A stretch of DNA of 64,000 nucleotides from Mycobacterium sp. OTB74 (lineage in GTDB: Bacteria; Actinomycetota; Actinomycetes; Mycobacteriales; Mycobacteriaceae). The stretch lies in the NCBI RefSeq assembly GCF_029892685.1, contig NZ_JARXVD010000005.1:62001-126000 (forward strand), written 5' to 3'. A program made the position numbers and the translations under genes. Numbering within the stretch: position 1 is the first letter of the stretch; each line of letters starts with the position of its first letter. Shown here one piece after another: positions 16,937 to 27,286 of this stretch. Below the pieces are notes generated by a model. That model was not told where the DNA came from, did no database searches, and saw nothing but the letters and a program-made list of their open reading frames with translations.

Positions 16937-17227
16937 TTAGGCAAACATCCCGGTGACGCCGGCCTCGGTCTGGCCCATGGTCTGGCCAGCCTCGCTGACG
17001 GCGTGCGCCAGGTTCTGCAGCGCAGAGTTCAGCTCGGCAGCGGTGTTGTCCCAGCGCTGCTGCACGGCCTGGTAGGCCTGCGAACCGTCGCCGCCCCAGA
17101 CTGCGGCCAGCTTCATCAGCGAACTCTTGCCCTCGTCGAGCAGGCCGTGGGTGGTGCTCACCGCACCCAGGATGTCGCCGGCGCCGCCTTCGATGCCAGC
17201 AAAATTCCAATGCTGTTCGCCACTCAT
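16937..17227 (-). CDS. esxA: ESAT-6, ESX-1 secreted WXG100 protein
   Basis: 96 residues, close to M. tuberculosis ESAT-6 over its whole length: Q-H-W-N-F-A-G-I-E near the start, L-L-D-E-G-K-S-S-L, the turn motif W44-G45-G46, [19 protein letters not shown], and the G-V-T-G-M-F-A end. It forms a helical hairpin that dimerises with EsxB and is exported without a Sec signal by ESX-1. It begins 62 bases after esxB, in the usual order. Length and motifs are those of an intact, functional copy. Confidence 0.96.
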   Translation of the reverse strand: MSGEQHWNFAGIEGGAGDILGAVSTTHGLLDEGKSSLMKLAAVWGGDGSQAYQAVQQRWDNTAAELNSALQNLAHAVSEAGQTMGQTEAGVTGMFA

Positions 17228-17289
17228 GATTTCTCCGTTTCTAAGTCTATTTTTTGTTGGAACTCTGGTTGAAAAGTTTGTGAACTTGG

Positions 17290-17592
17290 TCAGAGATTCA
17301 TCTGGCCCTGCAGCGTTGAGGCCTGATCCTCATCGCTGGAGGTGTAGTGCACACCGGCGTTCTGGATGTTGTTCGAGATGTCGGTCAGTTCCTGGACCTG
17401 CTGCATGGCGGCCTCGTGGAAACGGATCAGAGCCTGCTGCGTAGCGGTACCGGACTGGCCAACCATGTGCGATGCCAGCGAACCCGCGGTGGACTCGACG
17501 TGCGCCATGACGCCCTTCAGTTCCCCGCCGATACGGTCGAAGTTCGCAGCCTCAGAGGCGAGGACTGCGGCATCGGTACTCATGATGGACAT
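17290..17592 (-). CDS. esxB: CFP-10, ESX-1 secreted WXG100 partner
   Basis: 100 residues aligned with CFP-10: [26 protein letters not shown], and the export signal Y83-T-S-S-D87 (YxxxD/E) in the C-terminal tail that binds EccCb. The W of the W-x-G turn is replaced: the sequence reads M43-V44-G45. EsxA keeps its motif, and one motif per heterodimer may suffice; I believe M. smegmatis EsxB also has M-V-G there. An alternative ATG three codons inside would give M-S-T-D; the longer start matches the family length. Partner of the adjacent esxA. Confidence 0.95.
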   Translation of the reverse strand: MSIMSTDAAVLASEAANFDRIGGELKGVMAHVESTAGSLASHMVGQSGTATQQALIRFHEAAMQQVQELTDISNNIQNAGVHYTSSDEDQASTLQGQMNL

Positions 17593-17688
17593 GTTTGGAT
17601 CACCTTCCTTTTTCCTGTGTCCTCACCACGGGAATGGCGAGTCCTTGCCGACCCCCCGGGGCCGGAAAGTCTGTGTAGTTGCGACGAC

Positions 17689-19020
17689 TCACCAGTCGTC
17701 GTCTTCATCATCAAGGTCTTGGACCAGAGCCCCCGGCGCCTTGAGCGCCTCTTTGGTTCCGACGTCCTTCTCGTTCTTGGGCTTCATGCCCAAGGCGCCG
17801 CCGGGACCGCTCATGGGTGCCTTACCGGCCGCAGACGCGCCGGCCGCGGCGCCGGCACCCTCCTCGGCCAAGGCCGTGGCGGCGGATGCCCCTTCCGGGC
17901 CGCCGACCAGCGAAGCCATCAGCGGGGTCCGCGCGGTTGTACCGCCCATACCGGGCAGCGACGCCGCCCGAACCAGACCGGCACCGGTCGCGGCGCCTGA
18001 GCCCCCCGCAGCCGGATGGTTGGTGAACGGGCTGGCACCCATGAACCCCATCTGCGGCCCGTTGCTCTGCCCAAAGCTGCTGCCCAACTGACTGAAAATC
18101 TGCGTCATCTGCTGCATGGGCTGGCTGAGCTGCTGCACCGGCTGAGTAATCAGTTGCCCAAGCTGCTGCGGAATCTGAGCGGCCTGCGAACCGACCTGCG
18201 AGACAACCTGCATCAGCATCTGGCTGCCCTGCTGCGCACCGTCCTGCGGTTGCTGCTGCTGTGCCGCGGTCTGGCTGCGCTGCGCCTGACCCTCGGCACG
18301 CTGAGCGGCATAGTTGAACTGCGACGCGGCGTTGCCGCCCCACAGAGCTGCCTCTTCCATGACTGACTGGCCCGAGACCTGGCCCATGATCAGGTTCCGC
18401 GCCGCAGCTTCGGGCATCATCGTCGCGGCCTGCGCCAGCGCTGCCGCCGCTGTGCTCTCACCGACACCCGGCATGACGATCGGCTGCATGGGCTCGATGG
18501 CCTCGAAGATCGTGTTGAGGCTGGTCTCGGCCGAATACGTCTCCATCACGGTGCCGGCCAGCGCCCACATCCGCGCGTAATCCATCTCGTTGAACCCGAT
18601 GGGCATGGTGTTGATGCCCAGAAAGTTGGTGGCTTCCAGGACCCCATGCGTGACGTGGTTCATTTCGATCTCGGGCAGCTGCGGCGTGGTGGCCATTGCA
18701 GTGACATACGAATTGGCCTGCGCGATGGCCTGCAGTGCCCGCTTCTGGGCCTGCATGGCGGTGGTTTGCAGCCACATCACCATGGGCGTCGTGGCCGATA
18801 CCGCCCGCTCGCTAGCCGCTCCGGACCACGTACCGCTGAGTGAGGCGAGGTTGCCGGCGAGCTCGATGGCCTGGGTCTCCAACGCGATGGCCAACGCCTC
18901 CCAGCCCGCGGCGGCCTGCAGCATAGGGGCCGCACCGGCACCGGCCATCAAACGGCCGGTGTTGACCTCCGGAGGAAATGCGGGGTAGTGCATCCCGGGA
19001 ATCGCGGGTATGGCCACCAT
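17689..19020 (-). CDS. PPE68: PPE68-like ESX-1 protein
   Basis: 443 residues, longer than the 368-residue M. tuberculosis PPE68. The N-terminal PPE domain (about 175 residues) begins P-A-F-P-P-E-V-N-T-G-R-L and contains the W-x-G-type turn S-G-T-W-S-G-A-A-S-E. The second half is rich in Gln and Met (Q-Q-L-G-Q-L-I-T-Q-P-V-Q-Q-L-S-Q-P-M-Q-Q), then Gly/Ala/Pro with a very acidic end (D-L-D-D-E-D-D-D-W). It pairs with the adjacent PE35 homologue and is recognised by EspG1, encoded upstream. Its position between PE35 and esxB fixes the identity. Confidence 0.9.
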   Translation of the reverse strand: MVAIPAIPGMHYPAFPPEVNTGRLMAGAGAAPMLQAAAGWEALAIALETQAIELAGNLASLSGTWSGAASERAVSATTPMVMWLQTTAMQAQKRALQAIAQANSYVTAMATTPQLPEIEMNHVTHGVLEATNFLGINTMPIGFNEMDYARMWALAGTVMETYSAETSLNTIFEAIEPMQPIVMPGVGESTAAAALAQAATMMPEAAARNLIMGQVSGQSVMEEAALWGGNAASQFNYAAQRAEGQAQRSQTAAQQQQPQDGAQQGSQMLMQVVSQVGSQAAQIPQQLGQLITQPVQQLSQPMQQMTQIFSQLGSSFGQSNGPQMGFMGASPFTNHPAAGGSGAATGAGLVRAASLPGMGGTTARTPLMASLVGGPEGASAATALAEEGAGAAAGASAAGKAPMSGPGGALGMKPKNEKDVGTKEALKAPGALVQDLDDEDDDW

Positions 19021-19063
19021 TGTTTGCTGTCCTCAGCTCAGTACAGGGTTGATTCAGCTTGCG

Positions 19064-19360
19064 TTAAAGAAGGGTGGAGGCGTTGGCGTCGTCGACAGTC
19101 TCGTAAATGGTTGACGCTTCGACATACGCAGAACCAGCGCGAGCAAGCTCCTCTTGTGCGAATGCGTTCAACCCCATTGCCTCGATACCTTCCGACGCAA
19201 ATGCCAGGGCCGCCTGCAGCGAAACTTCCTCTGCACCGGCTGGCAGCAACGCGCTGATCTCGGCAGTTGTCGCGGTGCCGGTGGCCAAGCCGCGGGCACC
19301 GTTAGCCACGACCTCGGTACCAATACCAACCGCACCCGGATTGTGCTCCAATGGCTGCAT
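19064..19360 (-). CDS. PE35: PE35-like ESX-1 protein
   Basis: 98 residues, a PE-type helical hairpin with L-L-P-A-G-A-E-E-V-S in the turn, as in PE35. The literal Pro-Glu pair near the N-terminus is not evident (N-P-G-A-V instead). The tail I-Y-E-T-V-D-D carries a YxxxD secretion signal. It is 43 bases before PPE68, the usual PE/PPE pair order. Partner of PPE68 for ESX-1 export. Confidence 0.88.
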   Translation of the reverse strand: MQPLEHNPGAVGIGTEVVANGARGLATGTATTAEISALLPAGAEEVSLQAALAFASEGIEAMGLNAFAQEELARAGSAYVEASTIYETVDDANASTLL

Positions 19361-19532
19361 TTCTTAGCTCCTTACCAATTCAGAATTGCGGTATGGAATT
19401 GTGCGAGTCGCGCAGGCTCAGAATTCCGAAGCCAAGTTCGAAACCCCCGTTTACCCCTCCCGACAAGCGGGCGTCAGCGTTGCTGAACGTCTGTGCTAGA
19501 TACTACCGAGGCTTTCAGGGGGTCACCTACAC

Positions 19533-21278
19533 TTATTCCGCGGGGGGATCTACATAGGCCGCCTGGATGACTTCCTTGGCATCCGGCGAGACCAGAAACG
19601 CCTGGCCAGGTGGCCTGCGCTTGAGCTTGATCTCCTGCGACGGGAACTCCGTTTTCTCGCCCGATAGGAACAATGTGGGCGAACCAGCGCCATACGCGGT
19701 TCCGACGAACTTGTCCATGGTCGACCGGTGCGCCTGGCTCATCTGACACGTTACGATGATGTGCAGACCGATGTCCGCCGCAGCCGGCAGCAGCGGACCC
19801 AACGGCGCCATGGGCGAAGCCATGCCGCTCGCCGCAACGATCATGTGCCAGTCATCGACCAGCAGAACCACGTCCGGACCTGTCCACCAGGACCGCGCAC
19901 GTAGCTGTGCCGTGGTCAGATCCGGCGGCGGCAGTCGCTTCTTCAAGTTTGCCGCCAGCGCCTTGATCGTCTCTTCCAAGGTCGCGATGTTCCGGTTGAT
20001 GGCACCGGCGGCCAGCAGGTGGCTCTGCGGGACGGCGTCGAGCAGGCCCGAACGGAAGTCGGCCAGCACGAATCGCACCTGTTCAGGGCTGTTGCGCGAA
20101 CAGATGGCCGATGCCACCGCATGGGCGATGGAGGTCTTGCCCGACTTCGGTGCACCGAAGATGAGCAAGTGCGGGGTGGCGTACATGCTGTTGTAAGCCA
20201 CCGATAGATCGGACTCGCGCACACCCAGCGGCACGGTCCAGCGGGTGTTGTAGTCGCTTTCCCGTCCCGGCGGATTCGGATCGAGTTCGTGCAGATAAAT
20301 GCGCTCGGGCAAGACCCGGACGCGAGGTGCCATGTCGGTGTGCAGAGACGCGATGCGATCCACCGCGGCGGTGATGGCGGGCACGATGTCGTCGAGGCTG
20401 TGCACCCCGTCCATTCGGGGCGCACCGATCATCAGGTGGTGCTTCTCCATGGAAACCGCGCGGCCCGGCCGGTTGGTCGGGATCTCCCTGGTGATGCGGT
20501 CGATCTGTGTCTCGTTGACGTCACCGAGCCGGAACTCGACCTTGGTGCCCAGGTAGTCACGGACACGGGATTTCAGCTCGGTCCACCGCGGGGTGGTGAT
20601 GATGACGTGCACCCCGTACGCGAGGCCCTGACCGGCCAGGTCCTGGACGGTCGGTTCGAGGTCGCCGAATTCCCCGGTGAACGCCGGCCAGCCGTCGATG
20701 ACCAGGTAGACATCGCCGAACGGGTCCTGCGACGCGGGGTGGTTGGGGTCCTCACGCACCTGCCGATAGCTCGCGATCGAACCGATGCGGTGTTCCTTGA
20801 ACATCGCTTCGCGTTGTCGCAGAACAGCTTTCATTTCCGCGACGACGCGCATCACGCGGTCTGGTTCGGAACGGATAGCCACACCGCCAACGTGCGGCAG
20901 GTCCTCAAGGTACATGAGGCCACCACCGCCGAGATCGACGCAGTAGAACTGCACCTGACGCGGGGTGTGGGTGGCGGCCGCCGACAGGATCAGGGTCTGC
21001 AGGAAGGTCGACTTACCGGTCTGCGGCGCACCACCGATGGCGATGTTGCCGCCGGCCGCAGAGGTGTCGATGCCCCACACCTCCTGACGATGCCGGCGCG
21101 GCTCGTCCATGATGCCCAGGCCGAACCGCAAAGGTTGACGCTGATCACGCTCGATCAGTTCATTGACCGGCACCGGGTCCAGCAGCGGCGGCAACCACAT
21201 CTTGTAGGCACGGCTCTCGCCTGTGGTCAGCTGATTGAGGACCACTTCGCGCAGCGCGCGCTGTTCGGTGTTGGTCAT
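19533..21278 (-). CDS. eccCb1: ESX-1 FtsK/SpoIIIE ATPase EccCb1
   Basis: 581 residues with two P-loop ATPase domains: [12 protein letters not shown] (about residue 82) and [10 protein letters not shown] (about residue 377). Acidic Walker-B-like segments V-Y-L-V-I-D-G-W and V-V-L-L-V-D-D-W follow each. It is the second half of the split EccC1 motor and binds the YxxxD/E tail of EsxB to recruit substrates. The split of EccC into Ca and Cb is typical of ESX-1. Its start overlaps the eccCa1 stop by 4 bases. It lies directly upstream of PE35. Confidence 0.95.
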   Translation of the reverse strand: MTNTEQRALREVVLNQLTTGESRAYKMWLPPLLDPVPVNELIERDQRQPLRFGLGIMDEPRRHRQEVWGIDTSAAGGNIAIGGAPQTGKSTFLQTLILSAAATHTPRQVQFYCVDLGGGGLMYLEDLPHVGGVAIRSEPDRVMRVVAEMKAVLRQREAMFKEHRIGSIASYRQVREDPNHPASQDPFGDVYLVIDGWPAFTGEFGDLEPTVQDLAGQGLAYGVHVIITTPRWTELKSRVRDYLGTKVEFRLGDVNETQIDRITREIPTNRPGRAVSMEKHHLMIGAPRMDGVHSLDDIVPAITAAVDRIASLHTDMAPRVRVLPERIYLHELDPNPPGRESDYNTRWTVPLGVRESDLSVAYNSMYATPHLLIFGAPKSGKTSIAHAVASAICSRNSPEQVRFVLADFRSGLLDAVPQSHLLAAGAINRNIATLEETIKALAANLKKRLPPPDLTTAQLRARSWWTGPDVVLLVDDWHMIVAASGMASPMAPLGPLLPAAADIGLHIIVTCQMSQAHRSTMDKFVGTAYGAGSPTLFLSGEKTEFPSQEIKLKRRPPGQAFLVSPDAKEVIQAAYVDPPAE

Positions 21279-23515
21279 CGCTGGGCCCCCGAATCAGCCA
21301 TCGGCGCCGCGGTGAACGGACGGATGCGGAAGGTGTTCTGCGCGATGACCCGCTGGGAATCGTCGCCGTCCTCGGCCTCAGCCTTGGTCGGCACATAAGT
21401 TGCGCCGGTGTAGACACTGGCGAACTTCACCGGGTCCTCCATACCCACCCGGAGGAAGCCGACGCCGCTCTCCTTGTTGGTGATGTACTGCGCCTCAGGC
21501 GTGCCGATCACTGCCTTGGACTCAGCAGAACTGGTGGTGCGCAAGGCAATTCGATACGTCAGGTTGGGCTCCAGCTTGTCGATACGGGCACCGCCGGTGT
21601 TCAGCGACTGGGTTGCCAGCAGCAGGTGCACCCGCAGCGAGCGGCCGACGCGACAGATGCGGTCGAACAGCGCGATGAAGTCCGGGTGGTTCTGCAGCAA
21701 CTCGGCGAACTCGTCGACGACCACGAAAAGCGTTGGCAGCGGGGGAAGATCGGCTCCGCGTTCGCGATATTTCTCGTACTCGGCCACCCCGGAGAGCGCG
21801 CCCGCCGCGCCGACCTGCATGCCGGCCTGGCGCAGGATGCCCTGGCGCCGGTCCAGTTCACCGGTGAGCACCTCACCCATACGTCCCACCAACTCGGCCT
21901 CTTCCTCCATGTTGGTGACAACCGCCGCGGTGTGCGGCAACTTCTCCATGCCGAGGAATGTCGACCCGCCCTTGAAGTCGGTCAGCAACAGGTTGACCTG
22001 GTCCGGATGGTGCGTCGCAACGAGCGAAAGGATCATGGTGCGAAGGAATTCCGACTTACCCGAACCCGTCGTACCGATGAGCATGCCGTGCGGACCGGCA
22101 CCGAATTCGGCACCTTCCTTGATGTCCAGGTACATGATCTCGCCGGACTTGAGCTCGTGCCCGAACGGAATACGGAGCCGGTCCCGATCCTGGTCCGGGA
22201 ACATCCGCCAGCGTCGCGGGGTGACTTCCTCGACCGTGCGCGCACCCACCAGGTGCTGCCACTCGTTGGAGACCTTCTTCTGGACCCGCTGTCCGGCCTG
22301 CAGGATGGTGCCGGTGATGGACCAACCCGCCAGCTTGCGGGCCAGACGTCCGGCCTCGGTCGGGGTCATGGTGTCGGTGACATCGGTGATCAGCCGGTAC
22401 GCCGAGTTGGGCAGCTTGTCATGAGCGGTGCCGTCCTCGTCCACCTTGATTCGGTAGCCCGAACCGCGGTGGTTGCCCTTGGTCAGCACCGTCACGCCGG
22501 CCCGGCCGTCCACCGGGAAACCGGCCCTGCCGCCGGTCAGGTCGATCACCACCACATAGGGGCCTGACGGGGCCGAGTCGGCACTGTGCGGTCCACGAGC
22601 GGTCAGATCGGCGAGTCCGTCGGGCTTGGTGGACACCATGCGCTTGGCACCCGCGTCGTCAGATTCGGTTTGGCTCTGCACGTGTGGCAGCCACTTGACC
22701 CAGGCCCAGTCCGGGTCGTTCAGGTCGTCCATCAGCACCCGCATCTGCAGCACGTCCGGCGGATGGAAAACCGCAAGGTGACAGATCATGGCGGTCAGCA
22801 GGCCACGCGCGCGTCCCGGGTCACCACCAATGGCGATGGTCGGAAAAGACTTGAGTATCACCAACTTTGGGTTGTCGTGCACCAGGCCATGAGTGCGCAG
22901 GAACTTGGTCACCCACATGTGGCTGACCGGCTCCAGATGCGCCTGCGGCGCCGCCATGGGTCCGGCCAGTTCGGACCCGATATTCGGCTTGAGCAACCGG
23001 TCCACAGCGGCCTCGGCGCCGATGCCGACCCGGGCACCGACGAAGAAGTCGGCGTTGGGTCCGCTGATGCCGCGTGACCATTGCCGATTGGTCCCGACGA
23101 TGGACAACAGGTCGTCCGGATGGGGCGCGTGGTATCCGAAGAAGGCGACCTGCGCGTCCGCGGAGGAGGTCACCCGGGAGCGCAGGCCGGCGAGGTACCG
23201 CAGATACTCCTTGCGGTCCTCGTTGATCTCGGGCACCTTCTTGCCGCCGCCTCCGCCGCTGGACATGTAGCCGACCGTGCCCATGATCATCATCAGCGGC
23301 ATCATCAGCATGTACGGCGAGAGCTGCCGAACGCCGGTGAAGACCATGATGGCGATCATTCCGATCATGCCGCCGCCCATCACGTACGGCATGACCTTCT
23401 GCATACCCGACGCCGGGATCTCGATACCCAGGTCATCAGGCGGTGTCACGTTGATCTCGCCCGGGGTCAAGCGCGGACCCCGCCTCATATTCGGGGTGAA
23501 CTTCTTGGTAGTCAT
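21275..23515 (-). CDS. eccCa1: ESX-1 FtsK/SpoIIIE ATPase EccCa1
   Basis: 746 residues. An N-terminal cytosolic stretch is followed by two transmembrane helices ([13 protein letters not shown] and [14 protein letters not shown], about residues 50-85). The linker DUF region and the first ATPase domain follow, with [12 protein letters not shown] (about residue 483) and the Walker [13 protein letters not shown]. It anchors the EccC1 motor in the membrane and couples ATP use to export. The 4-base overlaps with eccB1 before it and eccCb1 after it point to one operon. Confidence 0.95.
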   Translation of the reverse strand: MTTKKFTPNMRRGPRLTPGEINVTPPDDLGIEIPASGMQKVMPYVMGGGMIGMIAIMVFTGVRQLSPYMLMMPLMMIMGTVGYMSSGGGGGKKVPEINEDRKEYLRYLAGLRSRVTSSADAQVAFFGYHAPHPDDLLSIVGTNRQWSRGISGPNADFFVGARVGIGAEAAVDRLLKPNIGSELAGPMAAPQAHLEPVSHMWVTKFLRTHGLVHDNPKLVILKSFPTIAIGGDPGRARGLLTAMICHLAVFHPPDVLQMRVLMDDLNDPDWAWVKWLPHVQSQTESDDAGAKRMVSTKPDGLADLTARGPHSADSAPSGPYVVVIDLTGGRAGFPVDGRAGVTVLTKGNHRGSGYRIKVDEDGTAHDKLPNSAYRLITDVTDTMTPTEAGRLARKLAGWSITGTILQAGQRVQKKVSNEWQHLVGARTVEEVTPRRWRMFPDQDRDRLRIPFGHELKSGEIMYLDIKEGAEFGAGPHGMLIGTTGSGKSEFLRTMILSLVATHHPDQVNLLLTDFKGGSTFLGMEKLPHTAAVVTNMEEEAELVGRMGEVLTGELDRRQGILRQAGMQVGAAGALSGVAEYEKYRERGADLPPLPTLFVVVDEFAELLQNHPDFIALFDRICRVGRSLRVHLLLATQSLNTGGARIDKLEPNLTYRIALRTTSSAESKAVIGTPEAQYITNKESGVGFLRVGMEDPVKFASVYTGATYVPTKAEAEDGDDSQRVIAQNTFRIRPFTAAPMADSGAQR

Positions 23516-24984
23516 GACGCTCCTCCCGGATGCGCAGGCGCAGCGTTGTCGTTACCGCCGGGCACCTTTCGAGGCTTGGGGTCGGACGGCAGGGTGTCGT
23601 GCTCGAGCAACGCGGCCTCTTTGGACAACACCGGACCTTCGACCAGCAGGCTGACCACCGGCCAGGGCGCCGTCACCGGAGCACTGAGCCCCAATGCCTT
23701 CGCGGTGTCGTTGTTGGCTATGCCGTACCGAATGCCCTGGGCGTCGATGTAGTACTGCGCCTCGCCGTAGCGCGGATCGGGGGACTGCAACCGGATGAAC
23801 TGCCCGCCATCGATGTACACGGTGGCATCACCCTCGATCTGCTTGATACCGGTGCCCACCGCACTCGGCGGCAGCGGCAGGTGCCGGCCGGCGATGATGG
23901 CGGTCTTGGGTGACTGATCACCAGGTTCGCGCTCCCACGCCCAGCACAGTGTCGGATCGTCCTGCGGCAGCAGCATGGTCATGGGCTTGTCCGGCAGTGG
24001 TGACGAATAGGTCTGCTCGACGATCTTGGCCACGACGCTGGATTCCACCGACGGCGGCGAGATCAGACCGAAGGAGTTGGTGGCGCGCAGGGCCGCGGCG
24101 GTGGTCTCGTTGACCTTCGCCACGCCGTCGGGCAGCACCACGTATTGCTGCTTGCTGTTGTCCGACAGGGTCTGGAACACCGACCCGATCACCAAATTCG
24201 GCGGCAAGCCAAGAGTGTTCGGGGCTCCGGCGGCCGGCACAGGCGCCAGCACCCACGGGCCGACGTTGGGGATCGCATTGAACAACCCCTCAGAGATCGG
24301 GGCGGCTTTGGTGCCGACCGGGATGCCGACGGCCGAGGTTATGGCGCGGTCGGCCAGATCGATCGAATGCCGGCCCGACTTGGTGATCAACCAGGTCCGG
24401 TCCTGGAACTTCACCAGCACGCCCTGGTCGGCCCGCAGGGGAGCGACGTCGCCGATCATCATCAGCGGCTGAATCAGCACTGAGGTCTCGACCGTCGGGG
24501 TTACGCTCTCGGGCTTGGTGACGGTGTCGCACAGCGACCAGGTCGACACCGAGCTGGTCACCGCGGTGGCGTACGGCGCACCTGGGATCCCGATCGGTTG
24601 GCCCTTGGGCATCTTGGCCAGTTCGGCCGGCTTGACCACCTGCGGTTCGGCGGTGTGACCGAGCACCAGCTGTGCCGAGGTCAGGTTGTACACCGGGCGA
24701 ATCTGCTCCGAGCCGGGCATGACGACATACAGCTGGTTGGTGCTGCGATCGACCAGCAGCGCGTCCTCGCCACGTTTGCCCTGCGGCTTGAAGTACGCCA
24801 GCATGGCCGCGCCGAGGCAGACCAGGACGGCGATGACCAGGCCAAGCGACACGGCCCGGCTGTAGAACTGCAGCGGATCGTCGAACATCCGGGTGTCGCG
24901 CCGCACGATGGCGTGCTCGACCCGGCGCAGCAGGAAACGCCAGCCGCTGACCTGGACCTTGGTGGTGAGCCGGAAATCTGCCAT
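23512..24984 (-). CDS. eccB1: ESX-1 membrane protein EccB1
   Basis: 490 residues. A cytosolic N-terminus with [18 protein letters not shown] is typical of EccB. One transmembrane helix follows ([20 protein letters not shown], about residues 48-67), then a large periplasmic part with R1-R4 type repeats and cysteines (S-L-C-D-T and L-C-W-A-W) that can form the conserved disulfide. EccB dimers form the periplasmic part of the ESX core complex. Start overlaps nothing upstream (3 bases to eccA1) and the stop overlaps eccCa1. Confidence 0.94.
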   Translation of the reverse strand: MADFRLTTKVQVSGWRFLLRRVEHAIVRRDTRMFDDPLQFYSRAVSLGLVIAVLVCLGAAMLAYFKPQGKRGEDALLVDRSTNQLYVVMPGSEQIRPVYNLTSAQLVLGHTAEPQVVKPAELAKMPKGQPIGIPGAPYATAVTSSVSTWSLCDTVTKPESVTPTVETSVLIQPLMMIGDVAPLRADQGVLVKFQDRTWLITKSGRHSIDLADRAITSAVGIPVGTKAAPISEGLFNAIPNVGPWVLAPVPAAGAPNTLGLPPNLVIGSVFQTLSDNSKQQYVVLPDGVAKVNETTAAALRATNSFGLISPPSVESSVVAKIVEQTYSSPLPDKPMTMLLPQDDPTLCWAWEREPGDQSPKTAIIAGRHLPLPPSAVGTGIKQIEGDATVYIDGGQFIRLQSPDPRYGEAQYYIDAQGIRYGIANNDTAKALGLSAPVTAPWPVVSLLVEGPVLSKEAALLEHDTLPSDPKPRKVPGGNDNAAPAHPGGAS

Positions 24985-24987
24985 CGA

Positions 24988-26715
24988 CTACTCGCCGATG
25001 TTCAATCGACGGTGCACACCATTGATGGCCGACGCCATGTCATCACCGGTGATCTCGCTGAGCGCCTCGGTGGGCAGGTTCTCGAAGTCCAGTGAACGGG
25101 CCAGGCGCATGTCGCGGGCCTGCTCGCCGGCCTCCACCAACTGGCGGGCGTACCGGCCGTTGCCCGCGATGTCGATGGCGGGCTTGCCGTTCAGCTCTTT
25201 CTGGCTCAGCAACGTTGCAGCCTCCAGGATGTGCTTGCCGGCTTCCTCATTGATCGACGAATCATTGTTCTTGGCAATGACTTTGGAGATCTCGACGATT
25301 TCCTCGGGGGAGTAGGACTCGAACTCGATCCGGGTGGCGAAGCGGGACCGCAGGCCGTCATTGGCTTCCAGCAGCCGGTCGATGTCCGAGCTGTATCCGG
25401 CGATGATGACCACCAACCGGTCACGATCGTTTTCCATGCGCGCCAGCAGCGTGTCGATGGCTTCGGAGCCGAACGCGTCGCCACCCTGGAGCCCGTCCTG
25501 AATCAGGGTGTACGCCTCGTCGATGAACAGCACGCCGCCCAGCGCCCGGTCGATGACCTTGGACGTCTTGACCGCGGTGTGGCCCAGGTACTCGCCCACG
25601 AAGTCCTTGCGGGCGGTCTCGACCAGCTTGGGTTCGGCGATGACGCCGAGACCGGCCAGGATGTTGGCGACCACGCGGGCGATGGTGGTCTTGCCGGTGC
25701 CTGGGGGACCGGTGAAGATCATGTGCTTGGACTGCTGGCCCACCTTCATCCCGCGGGCGGCCCGGATCTTCGCCATTTGTGTTGCGGCGCGGTAAGTTTC
25801 GATCTGTTCCTTCACCCTGGACAGACCGATCTGACGGTCCAGTTCGGCCTGCGCTTCGGCGAGCATCCGCTCACGTTCGGACGTATCGGCGACGACGCTC
25901 TTCGGATCCCATGGATCACTGCGCGCGGCGATCTTCTCCGGCGTGGTGGTTTCCAACCGGTGGTTCGGATCACGCAGTGCGGCAGTGACTTTCGGCTCCG
26001 GGTAGCTGGCCTGCAACCACTCCAACAGCCGGCGTGCCGCGTCCTCGTTACCGGTCGCGCGGAACGTCATGGCCGAGTACCAGGCAATGGCACGCCCGCA
26101 AGCGACGCCGACCGGAGACTCGTTGGCCGCCACCAGCTGGCTCTCGGCCTCGGTGAACAGCCCGAGGTTGGCCGCAGCCACACCGCGAGCCACCGACGCC
26201 GCCGAGGACAAGAACGCATCCGGCCAGCTGTCCGAACCGCGCAACACGTCCATCACATCGGTCCAGCGCTGCCCAGCCGTATAGATGACGGCCTTGACCC
26301 AGGCCACCAGGTGCTCGGAGCCCTGGGATGGAGTGTTCTCGACGGCATCCATCGCGTCGGCATAGTTGCCTTCAGCCGCCTCGTTGACGGCGAACGCCAG
26401 CGACAGCGCCAACGGCGAGGTCACTGGATACGTAATATCTCCGAGCTCGCCACCGATGCGCACTCGGGCGTTGAGTGCCATCAGCGACACTTCCGCCGCA
26501 CCGGCCAGCTGACCCAGATTGCCGCGCGAATACCAGGCCCGGAACAGCGTCGCACGGTCGTAGTCGCCGCAGCGGATTCGACCTATCCAAGCATCGCAGA
26601 CGGTGTCGTCGATGGAGGTGATCTCTGTGAACAGCTCCATGGACCGGGCCGGAGAATTGTCCAACATGCCGAAGGCGGTGTTGAAGATGGCGGCCAGATG
26701 GTCAGTCATTGTCAC
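24988..26715 (-). CDS. eccA1: ESX-1 cytosolic AAA+ ATPase EccA1
   Basis: 575 residues. The N-terminal 270 residues are TPR-like helical repeats (A-W-Y-S-R-G-N-L-G-Q-L-A-G-A-A-E, R-G-V-A-A-A-N-L-G-L-F-T-E-A-E-S). The C-terminal CbxX/CfqX-type AAA+ domain has Walker A G-P-P-G-T-G-K-T (about residue 336), Walker B V-L-F-I-D-E-A-Y and an arginine finger region G-L-R-S-R-F. EccA is thought to release PE/PPE substrates from EspG chaperones in the cytosol. It overlaps espH by 14 bases and precedes eccB1 by 3 bases. Confidence 0.95.
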   Translation of the reverse strand: MTMTDHLAAIFNTAFGMLDNSPARSMELFTEITSIDDTVCDAWIGRIRCGDYDRATLFRAWYSRGNLGQLAGAAEVSLMALNARVRIGGELGDITYPVTSPLALSLAFAVNEAAEGNYADAMDAVENTPSQGSEHLVAWVKAVIYTAGQRWTDVMDVLRGSDSWPDAFLSSAASVARGVAAANLGLFTEAESQLVAANESPVGVACGRAIAWYSAMTFRATGNEDAARRLLEWLQASYPEPKVTAALRDPNHRLETTTPEKIAARSDPWDPKSVVADTSERERMLAEAQAELDRQIGLSRVKEQIETYRAATQMAKIRAARGMKVGQQSKHMIFTGPPGTGKTTIARVVANILAGLGVIAEPKLVETARKDFVGEYLGHTAVKTSKVIDRALGGVLFIDEAYTLIQDGLQGGDAFGSEAIDTLLARMENDRDRLVVIIAGYSSDIDRLLEANDGLRSRFATRIEFESYSPEEIVEISKVIAKNNDSSINEEAGKHILEAATLLSQKELNGKPAIDIAGNGRYARQLVEAGEQARDMRLARSLDFENLPTEALSEITGDDMASAINGVHRRLNIGE

Positions 26716-27286
26716 CTACATATCGAGTTGCGAAAACCTGCGCACGCGCCGCTGCGGCATCCTCCGGAGAGGGCAGGTCAAGGTTTCGGGATAGGAAATC
26801 ACGGGTGCTCGCACGATCGTGGCCCAGCTTGCTCAGACCGTCATACACCACCGAGTACTGAGCCGATCTGGCGTCTTGGCGAGCCAGGTCGGCGATGACA
26901 CAGACTTCCTGCGCCAGTTCGACTTCAGTCATCCGGGTGACGCCCGGTGCGAGCCTGATCCGCTGGATCCGGCCGTCCAGATAGGCGGCCACCTCCACGG
27001 TGTGCTGTGGGTTAGCGACCGTGAACAGCAACTGTGCAGAGTCAGCACGTCCATCAGATTCATCGGCGCCGTCGGCGTCGCTGTCCTCATCGACGTCGTC
27101 GGGCTGGTAGGCGCCGGAATCCTCGTCGCGGTAGAGGAAGTCCAGTGCGCCCTCGTCGCCGTCGGACTCGTCGCCGTATAGCGGGTCCGGTCGGTCACTG
27201 TCGAACCCGTCCTCGGGTGGATGACGGTCCACCAACGTCGCCGCCCCTCTAGTCCCGGTATTCGGCGTCAGCGGAGGCTTTGTCAA
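26702..27286 (-). CDS. espH: ESX-1 associated protein EspH
   Basis: 194 residues. The first 85 are strongly acidic (many Asp/Glu, for example D-G-D-E-G-A-L-D and D-V-D-E-D-S-D-A-D). The rest matches EspH (Rv3867, 183 residues): L-L-F-T-V-A-N-P-Q-H-T-V, L-D-G-R-I-Q, A-D-L-A-R-Q-D-A-R-S-A-Q-Y, and the ending P-S-P-E-D-A-A-A-A-R-A-Q-V-F-A-T-R-Y. EspH is required for export of some ESX-1 substrates in M. marinum. The ATG at 27286 lies inside the end of espG1 (38-base overlap); a later start is possible because the acidic N-terminus is variable. Same operon as espG1 and eccA1. Confidence 0.88.
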   Translation of the reverse strand: MTKPPLTPNTGTRGAATLVDRHPPEDGFDSDRPDPLYGDESDGDEGALDFLYRDEDSGAYQPDDVDEDSDADGADESDGRADSAQLLFTVANPQHTVEVAAYLDGRIQRIRLAPGVTRMTEVELAQEVCVIADLARQDARSAQYSVVYDGLSKLGHDRASTRDFLSRNLDLPSPEDAAAARAQVFATRYVGDND

